Shown one piece after another: positions 20,914 through 31,709 of a stretch of DNA of 50,876 nt. The notes beneath the pieces are model-generated. The model saw nothing but the letters and a program-made list of their open reading frames with translations. It had not been told where the DNA came from and did not search any database. The stretch's first letter is position 1. Each line of letters begins with the position of its first letter. The stretch is from Pilatotrama ljubarskyi (lineage: Eukaryota > Basidiomycota > Agaricomycetes > Polyporales > Polyporaceae), in NCBI GenBank assembly GCA_022385805.1, contig MU277732.1, forward strand, positions 142,340 to 193,215, given 5' to 3'. The position numbers were made by a program, and so were the translations under genes.

Positions 20914-21345
20914 ATGCCGCTCTTCGCCGTCTACGCACCCGATTACACCGACGACGAGGCCGTCCAGCGTCGCCTGGCTGTTCGCCAGTCTCATCTCGAG
21001 GCCGCTGCGAAGAACAAGGCAATCAGTATGTCGCACCCATGATTCCCGGAACGGGATACTCATTATCGTCTCCTGACAGAGGTCGGAGGTGCGATGTTGG
21101 CACCGAACGAGGCTCTCGAGACCCAGGATGCCGAGAGAAAGATGATCGGTTCCATGATGATCCTCGAGTGCGACTCGTACGCCGACGCGAAGAAGATGAT
21201 CGAGTCGGATATCTACTGGACTGGAAATGTGGTATGTGCTCTCCCTAGATTATGAGGTTTCTATTCCGCTGATGTAGGCGGTATGTATCAGTGGGATAAG
21301 GAGAAGACGGTCATTCGGCCTTTCGTCTCAGCGAAGCCGCTCTGA
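20914..21345 (+). CDS. YciI-like domain protein, paralogue 2 (3 exons, 105 aa)
   Basis: Exons 20914-21025, 21080-21231 and 21292-21345 give 105 residues, the typical length of a bare YciI domain. Features in order: first strand PLFAVYAPDY, helix with VRQSHLEAAAKNK (conserved His), KVGGAMLAPNEAL, MIGSMMILECDS, helix KKMIESDIYWTGNV, and WDKEKTVIRPFVSAKPL. No targeting signal is present, so it is probably cytosolic, unlike paralogue 3. It shares intron positions and phases with the other two copies. Substrate unknown. Confidence 0.9.
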
Positions 21346-22988
21346 ACCGCGACCAATCGAGAACAACAATACATGGAGCATGCTCTGTACAAGTAGTCAT
21401 GAAATGCTGATGGGAATGAACCCAGAGCATAACTCAAGGGATTTCACTTGAGCATGTATCAAATCAATGCCAGTAAAGGCACAGAGTGTGGGCACGCATT
21501 TACGTGATTGAATTCCACTTCCTCAGTTGTTTCGGTTCGCTTTGGACGCACATACAAGGCACCTATCTGATCCAATATGAGAGGTCACTGATGGCGCCGC
21601 GCCCAGAGTCTCACTATCAGTAGTACTCCGCAGCAAACAGGGACTGCGTTAACCACGATGGAATTTGTGACTGTGTTCGGAACGATATTAAGTATCCTAT
21701 CCACAAGGCTAAGTATCGAGTCGTGTGTTACCGAAGTAAACTCGCGAAAACGACGACCATGGCTGCTAGTATTGCATGCGCGTCGATACCGCCCGAGGCA
21801 GAGCTCAGGCCCCAGGCTGTCTCGCACCTGTAGCTACGATCGTCCACCTCGACAGATACACATACCACCCGGAGCCCAGGTTGACGTACTCGCGGTCCTC
21901 CCTTCGGTGATTGGGAATCGGTGCCTACTGGCCAACGGGCAACCTGCCGAAGGTGCAACATGTCGCACCGCCGTCCATCAAGGTGAGCTTGCAAGTCGTT
22001 ACTTCTAGCGCCTGCTGCTGCTCGGTCGAGCGAACAGTTGAATGCCTTGCTCCAAAGGTTGGTCCATAACAGGGCTCCGGGCTCCGAGGCGTGCGTAGCG
22101 AGGCTGTCATGCGCTCCTCTCGACCGGAGCCGGTAACGTGACGGCTGCGTCCATCTCCCATACTGGCCACTCTCTTCAAGCCGATTTACCACGAGATACA
22201 TCGGGCAACGATGGACTTGTGGAGGTTGAGCCGTTATCGCTCAGACTAAGGGGGCGATTGTGTAGGAGCGGCTGAGAACCGTCGAGGCGGTGACTGTCGA
22301 TGTAAAGGCGCCAGAGTAGAGATCTGCTCGTGTCCTGTGTCAGTGTATGCCGCAAGGGAGAGCATATGCCGATGTTGTACTCACGTCTCCCCGAGTCATT
22401 CGCTGGATTCTTCCCAGTGTACAGAAGCACCCTAGGCACTGGACATGCAGTGCAGAACGAAGGTCGACGCCAGAGGTGGCACAGGGCTGGCCAGATGGAA
22501 CGTAGGTCTTCAGCGGAGCGGGCGACGTTCGTAGATCGGAGGTTATGTGGAGCATGTGAGCAGCAGCCTGCCAGTGAGTATGTCGAGTTGATGGATAGCA
22601 AAGGATGGAAGCTGATCGGCTCCCTAGGGCGAGCGTGCAGAGTTCTTATATCCGCGACGAGACAAGCATCGTTTGGCGACCGTCATGCAGAACCAACGTC
22701 GCTTTCTCCAGCGTCCTGCGGCCTAGGCTCGACATGGTCGAAGATGGACTGCAAGTTACAACTGCTGCTGTGCACATGTTCGCCACATAGTCCCCGCCTT
22801 CACTGGCACACTATGGCCCTTTCGCGTGTTCGCCTCAAAGCCCCTTGGCAGATGCGCTCAAGGAGACTAGGTTTGAGTGAGCACGCTTTAGCGAAATGGC
22901 ACGCAGCAGCAATCCGAACTGAATCACGAAGGTTCACCAGATAAGGTGCAGTGTCACAGTCATACGCCTTTATCACTTCCGGGAGTAA
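21346..22988. other. Intergenic between convergent YciI-like genes
   Basis: About 1.6 kb lies between YciI paralogue 2 (+) and paralogue 3 (-). Several open frames up to about 200 codons exist on both strands, but none carries a recognisable domain or a coherent splice structure. No element ends were seen. Confidence 0.35.
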
Positions 22989-23563
22989 TTACGGTACAGC
23001 GGTAACAAGGGCGAGTGGCAAGATGACCATCTTCTCCTTGTCCCACTGAAAACAGCATCAGCACGGCGCCATCGGCGAGCAACGAACAAAGATTCTCATG
23101 CTCACCACGCCACTGGTATAGTACACGTCGCTTTCCATAAGCTCGCGCACCGCCTCCAAGCTGGGGGCCTCGCATATGAACACAGAGCCGACCATATTTT
23201 TCTCAGCGGTAGGCGGTTGAATGGACTCAGGCGTGAGCATCGCGCCCGCCACCTCTGGCCGAACGCGAGTGATTAACCGTGTGGCAAATACGCTTGGCTG
23301 GAGTAGCGCGATCGAGAAAGAAACGTACTGATGACGCCGCGCCCTATCTCTTCCTTCGCACGCTGTAAATGCGCTTGCCTCACGTTCAGCCGACGCTGGA
23401 ACGCGCCCTCATCGGCCATGTCAGGCGCATAGACGACGAACTTATAGCGTTGTGGCGCAGCCTGAGCAGACATAGTTCGGGCACGAGGGAAGCCCGCGCT
23501 CGAAGATGGCAGGCGTGTTGAAAGCAGACGCGCAGCTGAGCGTAGTTGCAGAGGTCTGAACAT
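22989..23563 (-). CDS. YciI-like domain protein with mitochondrial presequence, paralogue 3 (3 exons, 146 aa)
   Basis: Exons 23563-23329, 23254-23106 and 23045-22989 give 146 residues. The first about 38 residues (MFRPLQLRSAARLLSTRLPS and following) are rich in Arg, Ser and Leu without acids, a strong mitochondrial presequence. The YciI domain follows: YKFVVYAPDM, VRQAHLQRAKEEI (conserved His), KVAGAMLTPESI, MVGSVFICEAPS, VRELMESDVYYTSGV, WDKEKMVILPLALVTAV. Similarity to paralogue 2 is highest (AMLxPE and WDKEKxVI shared). Introns lie at the same places as in the other copies. Confidence 0.92.
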
Positions 23564-24055
23564 GGCAGTGAAGGATGCTGGACAATTAAATTGACCCGAT
23601 CTCAAGGAGGTCCTGGGTGGAATCGACTGAGCGTATTAGGCGCCCGTACGGCGTCGCGACTACTAGTCGATCGGCGCCACTGCGCCAGAGATGCTCGCGC
23701 TGCCCGAATGCCGGTCTTTTACAAGGGGGACTCTACATTGAGCAGTCAAGGACTTATTAGTGGCCGTGCGTGCAGCCACAGACATGGTTGTATTGGTTGT
23801 TTATAGATAGACACCACTCGGTGATAAATACTCTATAAGTTACCAGGGCCCCTTGGTGTGCCGTAGAGCGCCGTCTTCATGCGAAGCCCCGACATCTAGA
23901 GTCACAGGAGCCGTTTTCGAGAGATATCGGAGGGATACATTGTGCACAAGGACGAGCCGCAATACCTGCAGTCGATAAACAGCGCGATGAGACGGGAAGA
24001 GCTAGGCATGATCGAAGAGACATGCCGTGCAATAGTAAGCGCTTTCGTTTCATCT
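23564..24055. other. Intergenic; nothing recognised
   Basis: Holds the promoter of YciI paralogue 3 (minus strand, reading away from here) and the 3' flank of the next minus-strand gene. No motif stands out. Confidence 0.35.
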
Positions 24056-26027
24056 TCATTGGCCGAACAGAGCAGGCTCCGCGACGTCGTCTTCCTCATC
24101 GTCGTAGATGCTCTCTCCTTCCTCCTCGCGAGCTTCGCGGTCGTCCTCGGTCATCGAGCCAGAGCGCTCGAACTGTCCCAGGATATTAGGGATATCCAGG
24201 TCTTCGTACATGGACGGGTCGTCGTTCAGGAGCTCCCGGTAGTAGTCGGTCCCACAGTAGTAGAGGTACCCTTCATCCTCCGGCTCCGAATCGACGAGCG
24301 GGCTCGGGATCCGAGCGATCTTGGCAGCACGACCGTAGATGCCCTCGTCCTCCCTCGCACGCTTGGCATTGGGGTTGACGCAGGTTGTGTTGGGGAAGTG
24401 CCTCGGAGGAGGGGCAGCGTATGACACCGGTGCCGTAAGAGGGGTACCATAACTTATCGGCGCCGGCATGGGCACTCCCGCGAGATGTGAAGGACCAGCG
24501 ACGGGAAGAGGCGCTACGGGCATTCGGGGTGCTTGAGGGACGGGATGCGGTAGTGTGAGGGGCAGGGGGACATGCACTTTGTTGTATCGCTTGGCGATGC
24601 TCTCATAGAGCGCATGGCTGAAGCCGATGCGCTCGAGCCCGATAACGTGGACGGTGAGGACGCCTTCGCGGTAAAGCTGTTCGATGGTGACAAGCTCCCG
24701 ATCGATATTCCGCTTCTTGCCACGCTTGACGGCGCACGTGTCTTTCGAGAGCGCTCTGATGAGGATCTGCAGAATCGTTAGGCTGCTCGTCCTTCACCGA
24801 ACACTTCCGTTCGAAAGGCTCACCTCGGTCTTCATATCTCCAAGCTCACCAAGCTGGAGTGCGGAAGGACCGGAATGACAGAGATACGTGCCACCATAGT
24901 GGACGCGTCCGCCATGCGTGTAGAAGACCTCGCGCTTCTCCTCTAGGCATGCACGCCAAGGAGAAGACTTCATCCAGCAGTCCCCGGCATACATCCGCAT
25001 AGGGCCGTACTGGAACTCGGGACAGATGATGAGACCGTGCTGCTCTGGGGGCGTGCCCCAGAAAACGTTATCGTTCAGGTACAGTACGGGGTTTTGGCTG
25101 GAGACTGTGAGCATACGGTACTTGCGTGACACGGGACTGGCTCTTACCATAGACGGGTCTCAGTCTATCGTATTGCGATAAGTGAATGAGAGGAAGGGGC
25201 ACACGGAACGACTCGCCCTAGTGAATATCACCTCGCGGGCAGTGACATTGGAGACAACGGCACGGCTTGGGGGATCTGCTTGGGCAGCGACGATCTTGCG
25301 TCCCTTCAGCCAGTTACGGAACTCGATGACCTAGTTGAAACGTGAGCTTCAAGGTACCTGATATGCATATGCTCTCCCGGTAGGATAAGAACGTACCTGC
25401 GTCACCCCGTCTATCATCATCGGAGGCTCCAGTGAGACGAGGTAGGAGAGTTCGTGCCGAAGCTTTTCTCTAATCGGGATAGGGGACTTCGCGTTGACCT
25501 TGGGTACCGGCCGATAGCTGACCTCGGCCAATTCCGCGGTCGCATAAAGCTCTTCCTGGCGCTGTACTACTTCTGGATTGTAACGATCCATGGCGTTCAA
25601 GAGGTCTTCACGCTCTCTTCTCAACGAGGAAGAGTCACTGCGTGCGTCATCGCGTTCCCTTTGGAGCACGGCTGCGGTATTGGTGGCCGTGTTTCGTTGC
25701 GCTTCGAGACACACAACCGTCTACGGAGCGGAGTTAGATGGGCTGAAATCGTCAGGTTCAGTAGGAAGCATCTGCAACGCACATTACGCAGAGTGTCCTC
25801 GCGGATCTGAGAGCCCACGCGTTCTGCACCCAGAAGCGTCTTATAATGACGGAAAACTGCACGATATGCGGGACGCTGCACAGGTGAAGGTTCATCAGAA
25901 ACAGTAAGAGAAGGGTATCGCTTCAAGCACGACCTACCACATGGAACTCGAACTCGTCCATACATGATTTGAATCCCTTGGCAATTTGAGCGAGCTCCTC
26001 CAATTCGTTGCCTTCGCGTTGATCCAT
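24056..26027 (-). CDS. Coiled-coil protein with a conserved fungal domain of unknown function, copy A
   Basis: Clear exons are 26027-25938 (starts MDQREGNELEELAQIAKGFK), 25875-25783, 25720-25397 and 25330-25232. Later exons cover about 25120-24832 and 24779-24056. The N-terminal half is helical (RDDARSDSSSLRREREDLL). The middle holds a domain with VFWGTPPEQHGLIICPEF, EEKREVFYTHGGRVHYGGTY and CHSGPSALQLGEL, then REGVLTVHVIGLERIGFS. The C-terminus is Pro-rich, has a short basic motif (NAKRAREDEG) and ends in a long acidic stretch. The same layout occurs in the gene at 31710-33581. It may correspond to a Pfam DUF of Agaricomycetes (DUF6697 comes to mind, unverified). The junctions between 25232 and about 25120 are unresolved. 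Confidence 0.75.
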
Positions 26028-27222
26028 GGGGTAATCTCCTATGCCTTACCGTAGTTGGCCGGCCAAGCTGAGAGCAGTGCGCTAGGGGTAGAGGTCGTCA
26101 GGAAACAAGTTTTGCTTGTGCGCGCCTACGAGGGGCTTGCCTGGACCGCGGTGCCAAGGGTCCTCCACTCCCAGCAGACATTCTTGCAGCTCTTGGGCGC
26201 TGATTTGGCCCTCAGGTCGAGAATGATGCCATGCGAAATGCGTCGTATACATGGCCGCGATGCTGCAGACGAACTGAACCAGGCGCGGGGAAAGTGATGG
26301 TTGGGAGCCTCGTGGCATGAAGACGTTGATAACCGAGGTTCTTGCCGAATCTGGCAACAACAACCCGGAAGACCGTCCCTTGTTTGGACCATCCGCCTAC
26401 GCAGGCGAGCGCAGGCGGTTTCGTCCGAGTCTGACTCGCTCTACTCAAATTTCCGGTAATGCAAACTACGGCAAGATCTCTGTACACCCGCTGTGACCTG
26501 TACCTTGCTTCATGCAAAGAAGTAGCCCATGCTCCTGAAGGCCCACGCAAACCGAGCGTCATGCGCGGAGGCCAACGAAAACAATAAGGAAACGGCGGGT
26601 ACTACAACAAGGAGTCAGGTAACCACGCGGCGAGACGATGCTCCAAGCTATCACCCGACAAACGGGCGATCAGATACAGTCACAATTGTCATTCCAGCTC
26701 TGGAAGAATGAAGCAGTCCTTGCACTGGCAGAGACCTCGCAACGGCTCCGCGCTACGGAAAAGCAGATCGTCGCGTATAAGTACGTAGCCAGGCCCATGG
26801 TAGGCTTTCTTCTAAACCCCTGCTCGACCCCTTCACCTCCGCGGCCGCGCGGCCAGTACGACAGTTCGTCTTTGCGCTTTCTGAGCACTCTGCGAACGGT
26901 TCGCCTTGCTCGATCCGCTTTCAAGGTGTCATCTGGCTTCAGGATTGCAGAACGTAGGTGGGACAATATGCCACGATACCGCGACGCAAGGCTAACATTT
27001 GGCTGTGTGTATACATGCAAATTCTATGGACTCTGGAATTCCCCCCTACGCACTATTTCGTTCACGGAGAGAAGGGATGTTACGAGTCTTGCCGGACGCT
27101 ATCCCTTCAAGACGGTCTCCCCCGATACCTGGGATCGTCGCCTTGCATTGATGGGTGGCCATTTTCTGCGTCAGCTGCTCGGGCTACTGACCTGATTACC
27201 GCTATGGCTCACTCATGAATAC
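26028..27222 (+). other. Unassigned region with protein-like open frames
   Basis: A plus-strand frame from about 26284 to a TGA near 26496 reads MKTLITEVLAESGNNNPEDR followed by PLFGPSAYAGERRRF, and looks like coding sequence. An upstream plus frame (26055-26297) is offset. A second patch at 26638-26780 reads MLQAITRQTGDQIQSQLSFQ then LWKNEAVLALAETSQRLR and ends at a GTACGT donor. I could not assemble one gene from them. An opposite-strand frame at 26082-26363 is equally open. Confidence 0.3.
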
Positions 27223-28644
27223 CTAGGGATCTCTGTTCGCAAGAGGCACCTCGACGCTGGACGTAGATGAGGCAGGGGATGCCGTCGGGGTGAAAAGCGA
27301 GTTAGACTGGTGCGTTGTCCCCGAATCGACACTCTCAACGCTGTCGTCCTTGTCCCACAGCTGCTCCAGATCATCGAGATGGGTAGTAGCACCGCAGCGG
27401 CCGGGCGAGGTGACGGCTTGGCCGTCAGACTCGCCTGCATCTGGGCGTGTCGCAGACGATGAGAAGGGCGGCGGTGGGAGTAGTCCTTCGAGTTGAAGGT
27501 CGAACCATTCGCCATCTCCGTCCTTGATGGGTGCCGCTGCCCCCCAGTCAGGGGGCAGATCCGAGTCCGTGACCATTGCTGACTGCAATTCATGGTAGAT
27601 CGAGGCCAGCACTTCATCAGGGATCAAGCTCGCCTGATCGGGATCATTTAAGATCTCCCACGTCGCATCTGAGAGCAGCGTGTCCTCCTGGATTAACGAC
27701 GATCCCGCGCTCATCGTGCCGCGGTCGCTGGAAGTGGATGCCACAGGTGCCGGGGCTTCATCGTCGCTGGGCGCGACGTACGGCAGGAGAGATTGTGGAG
27801 CATCTTGCATCCATGTGGCGGATGGCCAGAGAGAAGCCTGGCCAGTGCTGACGATCACTCCAGGCAAGTCCGCTCTTGGTCGCGGCGTGCTCTTGGGCGG
27901 GGAAGCTTGTGACAGTCCGGGGACAACATCACTACGGCCTTGAGCGGGATCCCGGTACCGCCTATTCTGCCTGGACACGAGCTCCCTGTGCACCTGGTGG
28001 AGAGGCGACGATATCGACTCTTTGAGCGCGCGTCGCTGAGCGGCCTCCAGTTGATGACGTTCGAATCCTGCAGTTGCGAAGTATGTGGGCATAGGCGCGG
28101 CGAACGATGCACGAAAGCTTGAGGTGCCGCGGGGTAGAGGAGTATCGAGGGGCCACACTAGCATCTGTCCGTCTCCATTCCGCCCACTGTCCAGTTTCTC
28201 CGCTGAGCCCGAGCTGCATTGCCGCTTTTTCTTCGACGACTTGCGACTGCCTGGCGTGTCTTCAGCGGCTTTCCTCTTCGACCTCGTCGTCCCAACATTC
28301 ACTTGGATTCCTTCCCGAGAGGATTCGGCCTCATCTTCGTCATCTTGGAGTTCGATCACTACTCGATCCAACGTGTCCTGCACATCCTGCGATAGACTTC
28401 TCCACTTTGTGGCGCATAGTGCGGCGAAGTCCTCTGCCTGGGATGGTCCAGCTGGAGCCGGTAAGTTTCGCTCGAGCCACACCCGGACGAGATCAAATCC
28501 ATTCTCGCCCAATCTTCGACTCTGTGGGGTCTTCGCCGCTTCTCCAAGTTCTGCGGCGGATGCCTTCTTCGTCTTCTTGAAAGACGCGACTGCACTTGCG
28601 TCGTCTTGCCCACGTGGGTTCTTGCGCTTCCGTCCGTTTTGCAT
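27223..28644 (-). CDS. Hypothetical nuclear-type protein (single exon, 473 aa)
   Basis: One uninterrupted ATG-to-stop frame. The N-terminus is basic and Lys-rich (MQNGRKRKNPRGQDD; FKKTKK), a likely nuclear localisation signal. A compact helical region at about residues 45-95 (FDLVRVWLERNLP, FAALCATKWRSLSQDVQDTL) vaguely resembles a small DNA-binding or HMG-like fold; that is speculation. A second basic patch (RSKRKAAEDTPGSRKSSKKK) follows. The rest is low-complexity Ser/Pro/Asp-rich sequence with acidic patches (LDDLEQLWDKDDSVESVD), as in transcriptional regulators. Single-exon structure is unusual among its intron-rich neighbours. Family unknown. Confidence 0.75.
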   Translation of the reverse strand: MQNGRKRKNPRGQDDASAVASFKKTKKASAAELGEAAKTPQSRRLGENGFDLVRVWLERNLPAPAGPSQAEDFAALCATKWRSLSQDVQDTLDRVVIELQDDEDEAESSREGIQVNVGTTRSKRKAAEDTPGSRKSSKKKRQCSSGSAEKLDSGRNGDGQMLVWPLDTPLPRGTSSFRASFAAPMPTYFATAGFERHQLEAAQRRALKESISSPLHQVHRELVSRQNRRYRDPAQGRSDVVPGLSQASPPKSTPRPRADLPGVIVSTGQASLWPSATWMQDAPQSLLPYVAPSDDEAPAPVASTSSDRGTMSAGSSLIQEDTLLSDATWEILNDPDQASLIPDEVLASIYHELQSAMVTDSDLPPDWGAAAPIKDGDGEWFDLQLEGLLPPPPFSSSATRPDAGESDGQAVTSPGRCGATTHLDDLEQLWDKDDSVESVDSGTTHQSNSLFTPTASPASSTSSVEVPLANRDP

Positions 28645-29382
28645 CTCTGAGGGACAGTCTGTGGTGTAGATAGTGGGAAGGGATAGGAAGAGTGAAGGTG
28701 CGTGGCGATTCTAGGACCATAGGAGCTGCGGAAACGCGTCTTATACCAACTTCCGGCGCCTTGAGCGGCGCAGGAGTAGCGGATGGGCCCTTTGGCGGAA
28801 TTCCTGCGTATATGTTCACGCATCGCCTCGACGGAACCGTCGAGGAGTCAGCGCTCGTCTTACGACATACTTCAGGTCACACATGCCCTGTTCGGTGAGA
28901 GAGCAAACATGAGCATCTCATCAATTTTGCAGCGTGCTGTGTGCTATCACGCACCTTCTGAGGGGATAGACGTAGCAGGAATCAGTCTGAATGGTAGATT
29001 GTCGAGGAGGCGGACAGGGACATAGCTACTCAGGGTGCCAGTACCAGAAGGGCCGCTGAGCGGAAGCTTACCCGCCACGTCTCTCCGAAACCGACCTTCA
29101 CAGCATGCAACGCACTATCGCTCTGCCAAGTGCAATAATGCTGAGCAAACTCAGGGCGGATAACATACAGAATGCCCTCAGAAGCTAGGCGCCCGTGCAG
29201 TGAGGACAGGGCAGTGACTCGCACCTCGAGGCTCGACTAGAAGCCTAGGAGACCCACCATCATCAGGTGTCCCGCAGTTCAGCGCCGTGCTTATTCACCG
29301 CCTTGAAACACACTGGCACCGATGCTCATATGGTTGTTGTACTTAACTATACATTGCCCAGCCGAAATTCGGGACCTGAGCT
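28645..29382. other. Intergenic; nothing recognised
   Basis: Contains the promoter of the 473-residue protein and the 3' flank of the glutaryl-CoA dehydrogenase gene. No coding structure or repeat was found. Confidence 0.4.
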
Positions 29383-31385
29383 CTAGTTGGCGAACGCCTG
29401 GATGCCGGTGATCGCCTTGCCCAGGATGAGGGTATGGATATCCTGTATGCAGTATTATGTGAGCGACGGGCGTTCTTGGGCTTTGCTCGCACTTACATAG
29501 GTGCCCTCGTACGTGTTGACGACCTGCAAGTTGGCGACGTGGCGTCCGACGTGATACCTGGACGAGGTTCGCCTCCTGTCAACATCGCCCGGCGAAAACG
29601 AAGCAGGGCAAACACGTACTCATCTGAACAAGCGTTGCCACCGAGGATGTCGAGAACCCTCCGCGCGTGCTCGAGCGCCTTCCCACAGTTGTTGCGCTTC
29701 ACCAGACTGATCATCTCAGGCGCCACTTTGCCCTCGTCCTTCAGTCTCCCGACCTACCGGAGTGTCAACAGAGCCGGATCTCGCACGGTAATGGAGCTAC
29801 GTCGCGCACCTGCAAGCTCGCCAACAGCCCGAGAGCGACCTCCGTCTGCGCGTCGACGAGCTTCTTTTGCACGAGCTGGAACGACGCGAGCGGGCGCTTA
29901 AACTGGTGCCGCTCGAGCGCGTACTCCCGCGTCCGGTGCACGCAGTCTTCGAGCGCGCCCATCGCGCCCCACGAGATCCCGTATCGCGCGTTGTTCAGGC
30001 AGCCGAAAGGGGCGCCCAGACCTTGCCCGTGTGGCAGGAGGGAGGTGTGCGGAATTTGGACGTTGTCCATGAAGATCGAGCCGGTGAGGGAGCAGCGGAG
30101 TGCGAGCTTGTTCTTGATCGCGGGCGCGCTCAGCCCTTTCATACCCTGTGCAGTCGCTCAGCTGGCGCCTCGAATGGCGAATGCAGGCCGGTGACACACC
30201 TTTTCTAGGATGAAGCCGCGGACCTTGTTGTCCCACTTGCACCGCGCCCAAATGACGAAGATATCTCTGCAGGTCGGTCAGGGGCCAGTATACGAGCAGA
30301 CGTGAGCGCGAGGACTTACGCGACGGGCGCATTCGATATCCATGTCTTCGCGCCATTAATGACGAATCCGCCGTCGACTTCGCTCGCTGTGGTCTCCATG
30401 CCTGCTGGATCTGAGCCGTGGTTTGGCTCGGTAAGACCCTGATCACCGTTTTCAGCACGTCGCGACTCCAGCAAGTGTGCTTGGGAGGCGTACGAAACAA
30501 CCGATCAACTTCCCCTTAGCTGCGTCGGGGAATCAGCATACGAACGATTGATACGCACGCGGGGCATACCGAGTAGCGGCAGATATTTGTCCTTCTGCTC
30601 CTGCGTCCCATATGCATATATGGGATGCATGACTAGCGACGACTGGACGGACATGGTAGACCGGTAGCCGGAGTCAACCCTGGAACTCAACTCGTGAAGC
30701 AAATGAAAACTGTATAGTGCGCTGCAGAACTGACCTCTCTACTTCGCGAGCAATGAGACCGTATGCTACACTGCTGACGCCAGCGCAGCCGTAGCCTTGT
30801 ATGGTGGGTCCCAGGAGACCGAGCTCACCCATGGCGGGGAGAATATCATGGTTAAACTCTACCGATTGTTGCGTCAAACATTTGAGTCGCGCACATTTGA
30901 CCCCTTCACGATCTATGCAGTGGTAGCTCACCTTCTGTCCGTTGAGCCTCGAGGACGCGGGGTAGTAGGTTCTCCTACTGACACTCCATTGCAGCAGGCG
31001 TTAAACATAATGAGGGGTAACTTGCCTGACAGAATGCTCTGGCTGTATCACTGCAGATACTTAGTACCCAGCGCGCGACAAGAGTCCGACATAATACATA
31101 CCGTATCGCGACCTCTTCGTCTGTCAAGAGGCCTTCGGCATTCAGAGGATCCTGGACGCGGATGAGTGTATCGTTGTCGCGTCCAGAGTAAGTCTACAGA
31201 CCTCCCAGTTGAACTTCCCGTACCCTTGGACGAGCTGTCAGTCGTTTGCGCTTCACCGCAAACGGAGGCATGAGCCCGCGCTCACCTGAAGCTAACCTCC
31301 TCCCGATGGGCTCGGCGGGAAGCGTGGTGCCCGCCCGGAACGTCGGCTTGTACCTCAGGCTTCGCGCGGCCTTTGTGATGAGCAT
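29383..31385 (-). CDS. GCDH: Glutaryl-CoA dehydrogenase, mitochondrial
   Basis: A many-exon gene encoding a roughly 420-residue acyl-CoA dehydrogenase. GCDH oxidises and decarboxylates glutaryl-CoA to crotonyl-CoA (lysine and tryptophan breakdown) with FAD in the matrix. The N-terminus [19 protein letters not shown] is a presequence. Then come [120 protein letters not shown] and [16 protein letters not shown]. The catalytic Glu lies in [18 protein letters not shown]. All junctions checked keep frame. The intron after RAFCQ starts GCAAGT (GC-AG; donor at 31025). The junction joining exon 1 to YGKFNWE is the least certain. Confidence 0.93.
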
Positions 31386-31435
31386 GGCTACTGTTCAGGA
31401 GACTGAAGGGCTTCGAAGCAGACGTGGAAGCGGAG

Positions 31436-31477
<42 letters not shown>

Positions 31478-31709
31478 AGAGAGGGGAATGCGGGGTAGAG
31501 TCAAGAGACGACCGGACCATATCCGCCGAATAACCGACGGGCGTCTCCCCGCACTCGGTCCGCTTTGCCGGACTTCCCGTTCAAGCAGTCCATTCACCTC
31601 AGCGGCTGCTGTTGAACCTTGTTCCGCGACCATGTCCATCGTGCTGCGGTAGCCTGCACAATGGCTCGAGCTATCACCTAAGACACTCTGGTCGTTGGCT
31701 GCTATAGTT
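31386..31709. promoter_or_regulatory. Divergent promoter of GCDH and copy B gene
   Basis: A spacer of 324 nt between two divergent start codons. It contains a GAGGAC hexanucleotide repeat close to the GCDH start. No TATA box is clear. Confidence 0.45.
31435..31477. repeat. GAGGAC hexanucleotide microsatellite
   Basis: About seven perfect units of GAGGAC (or GACGAG by phase), located some 50 nt upstream of the GCDH start codon, so within its promoter or leader. Such repeats vary in length between strains. Confidence 0.9.

Noticed and set aside
27223..28644. Possible homeodomain mating-type gene
   Set aside because: The helical region has no WFxxxR homeodomain motif, and the usual neighbours of the mating-type locus (mitochondrial intermediate peptidase) are absent.
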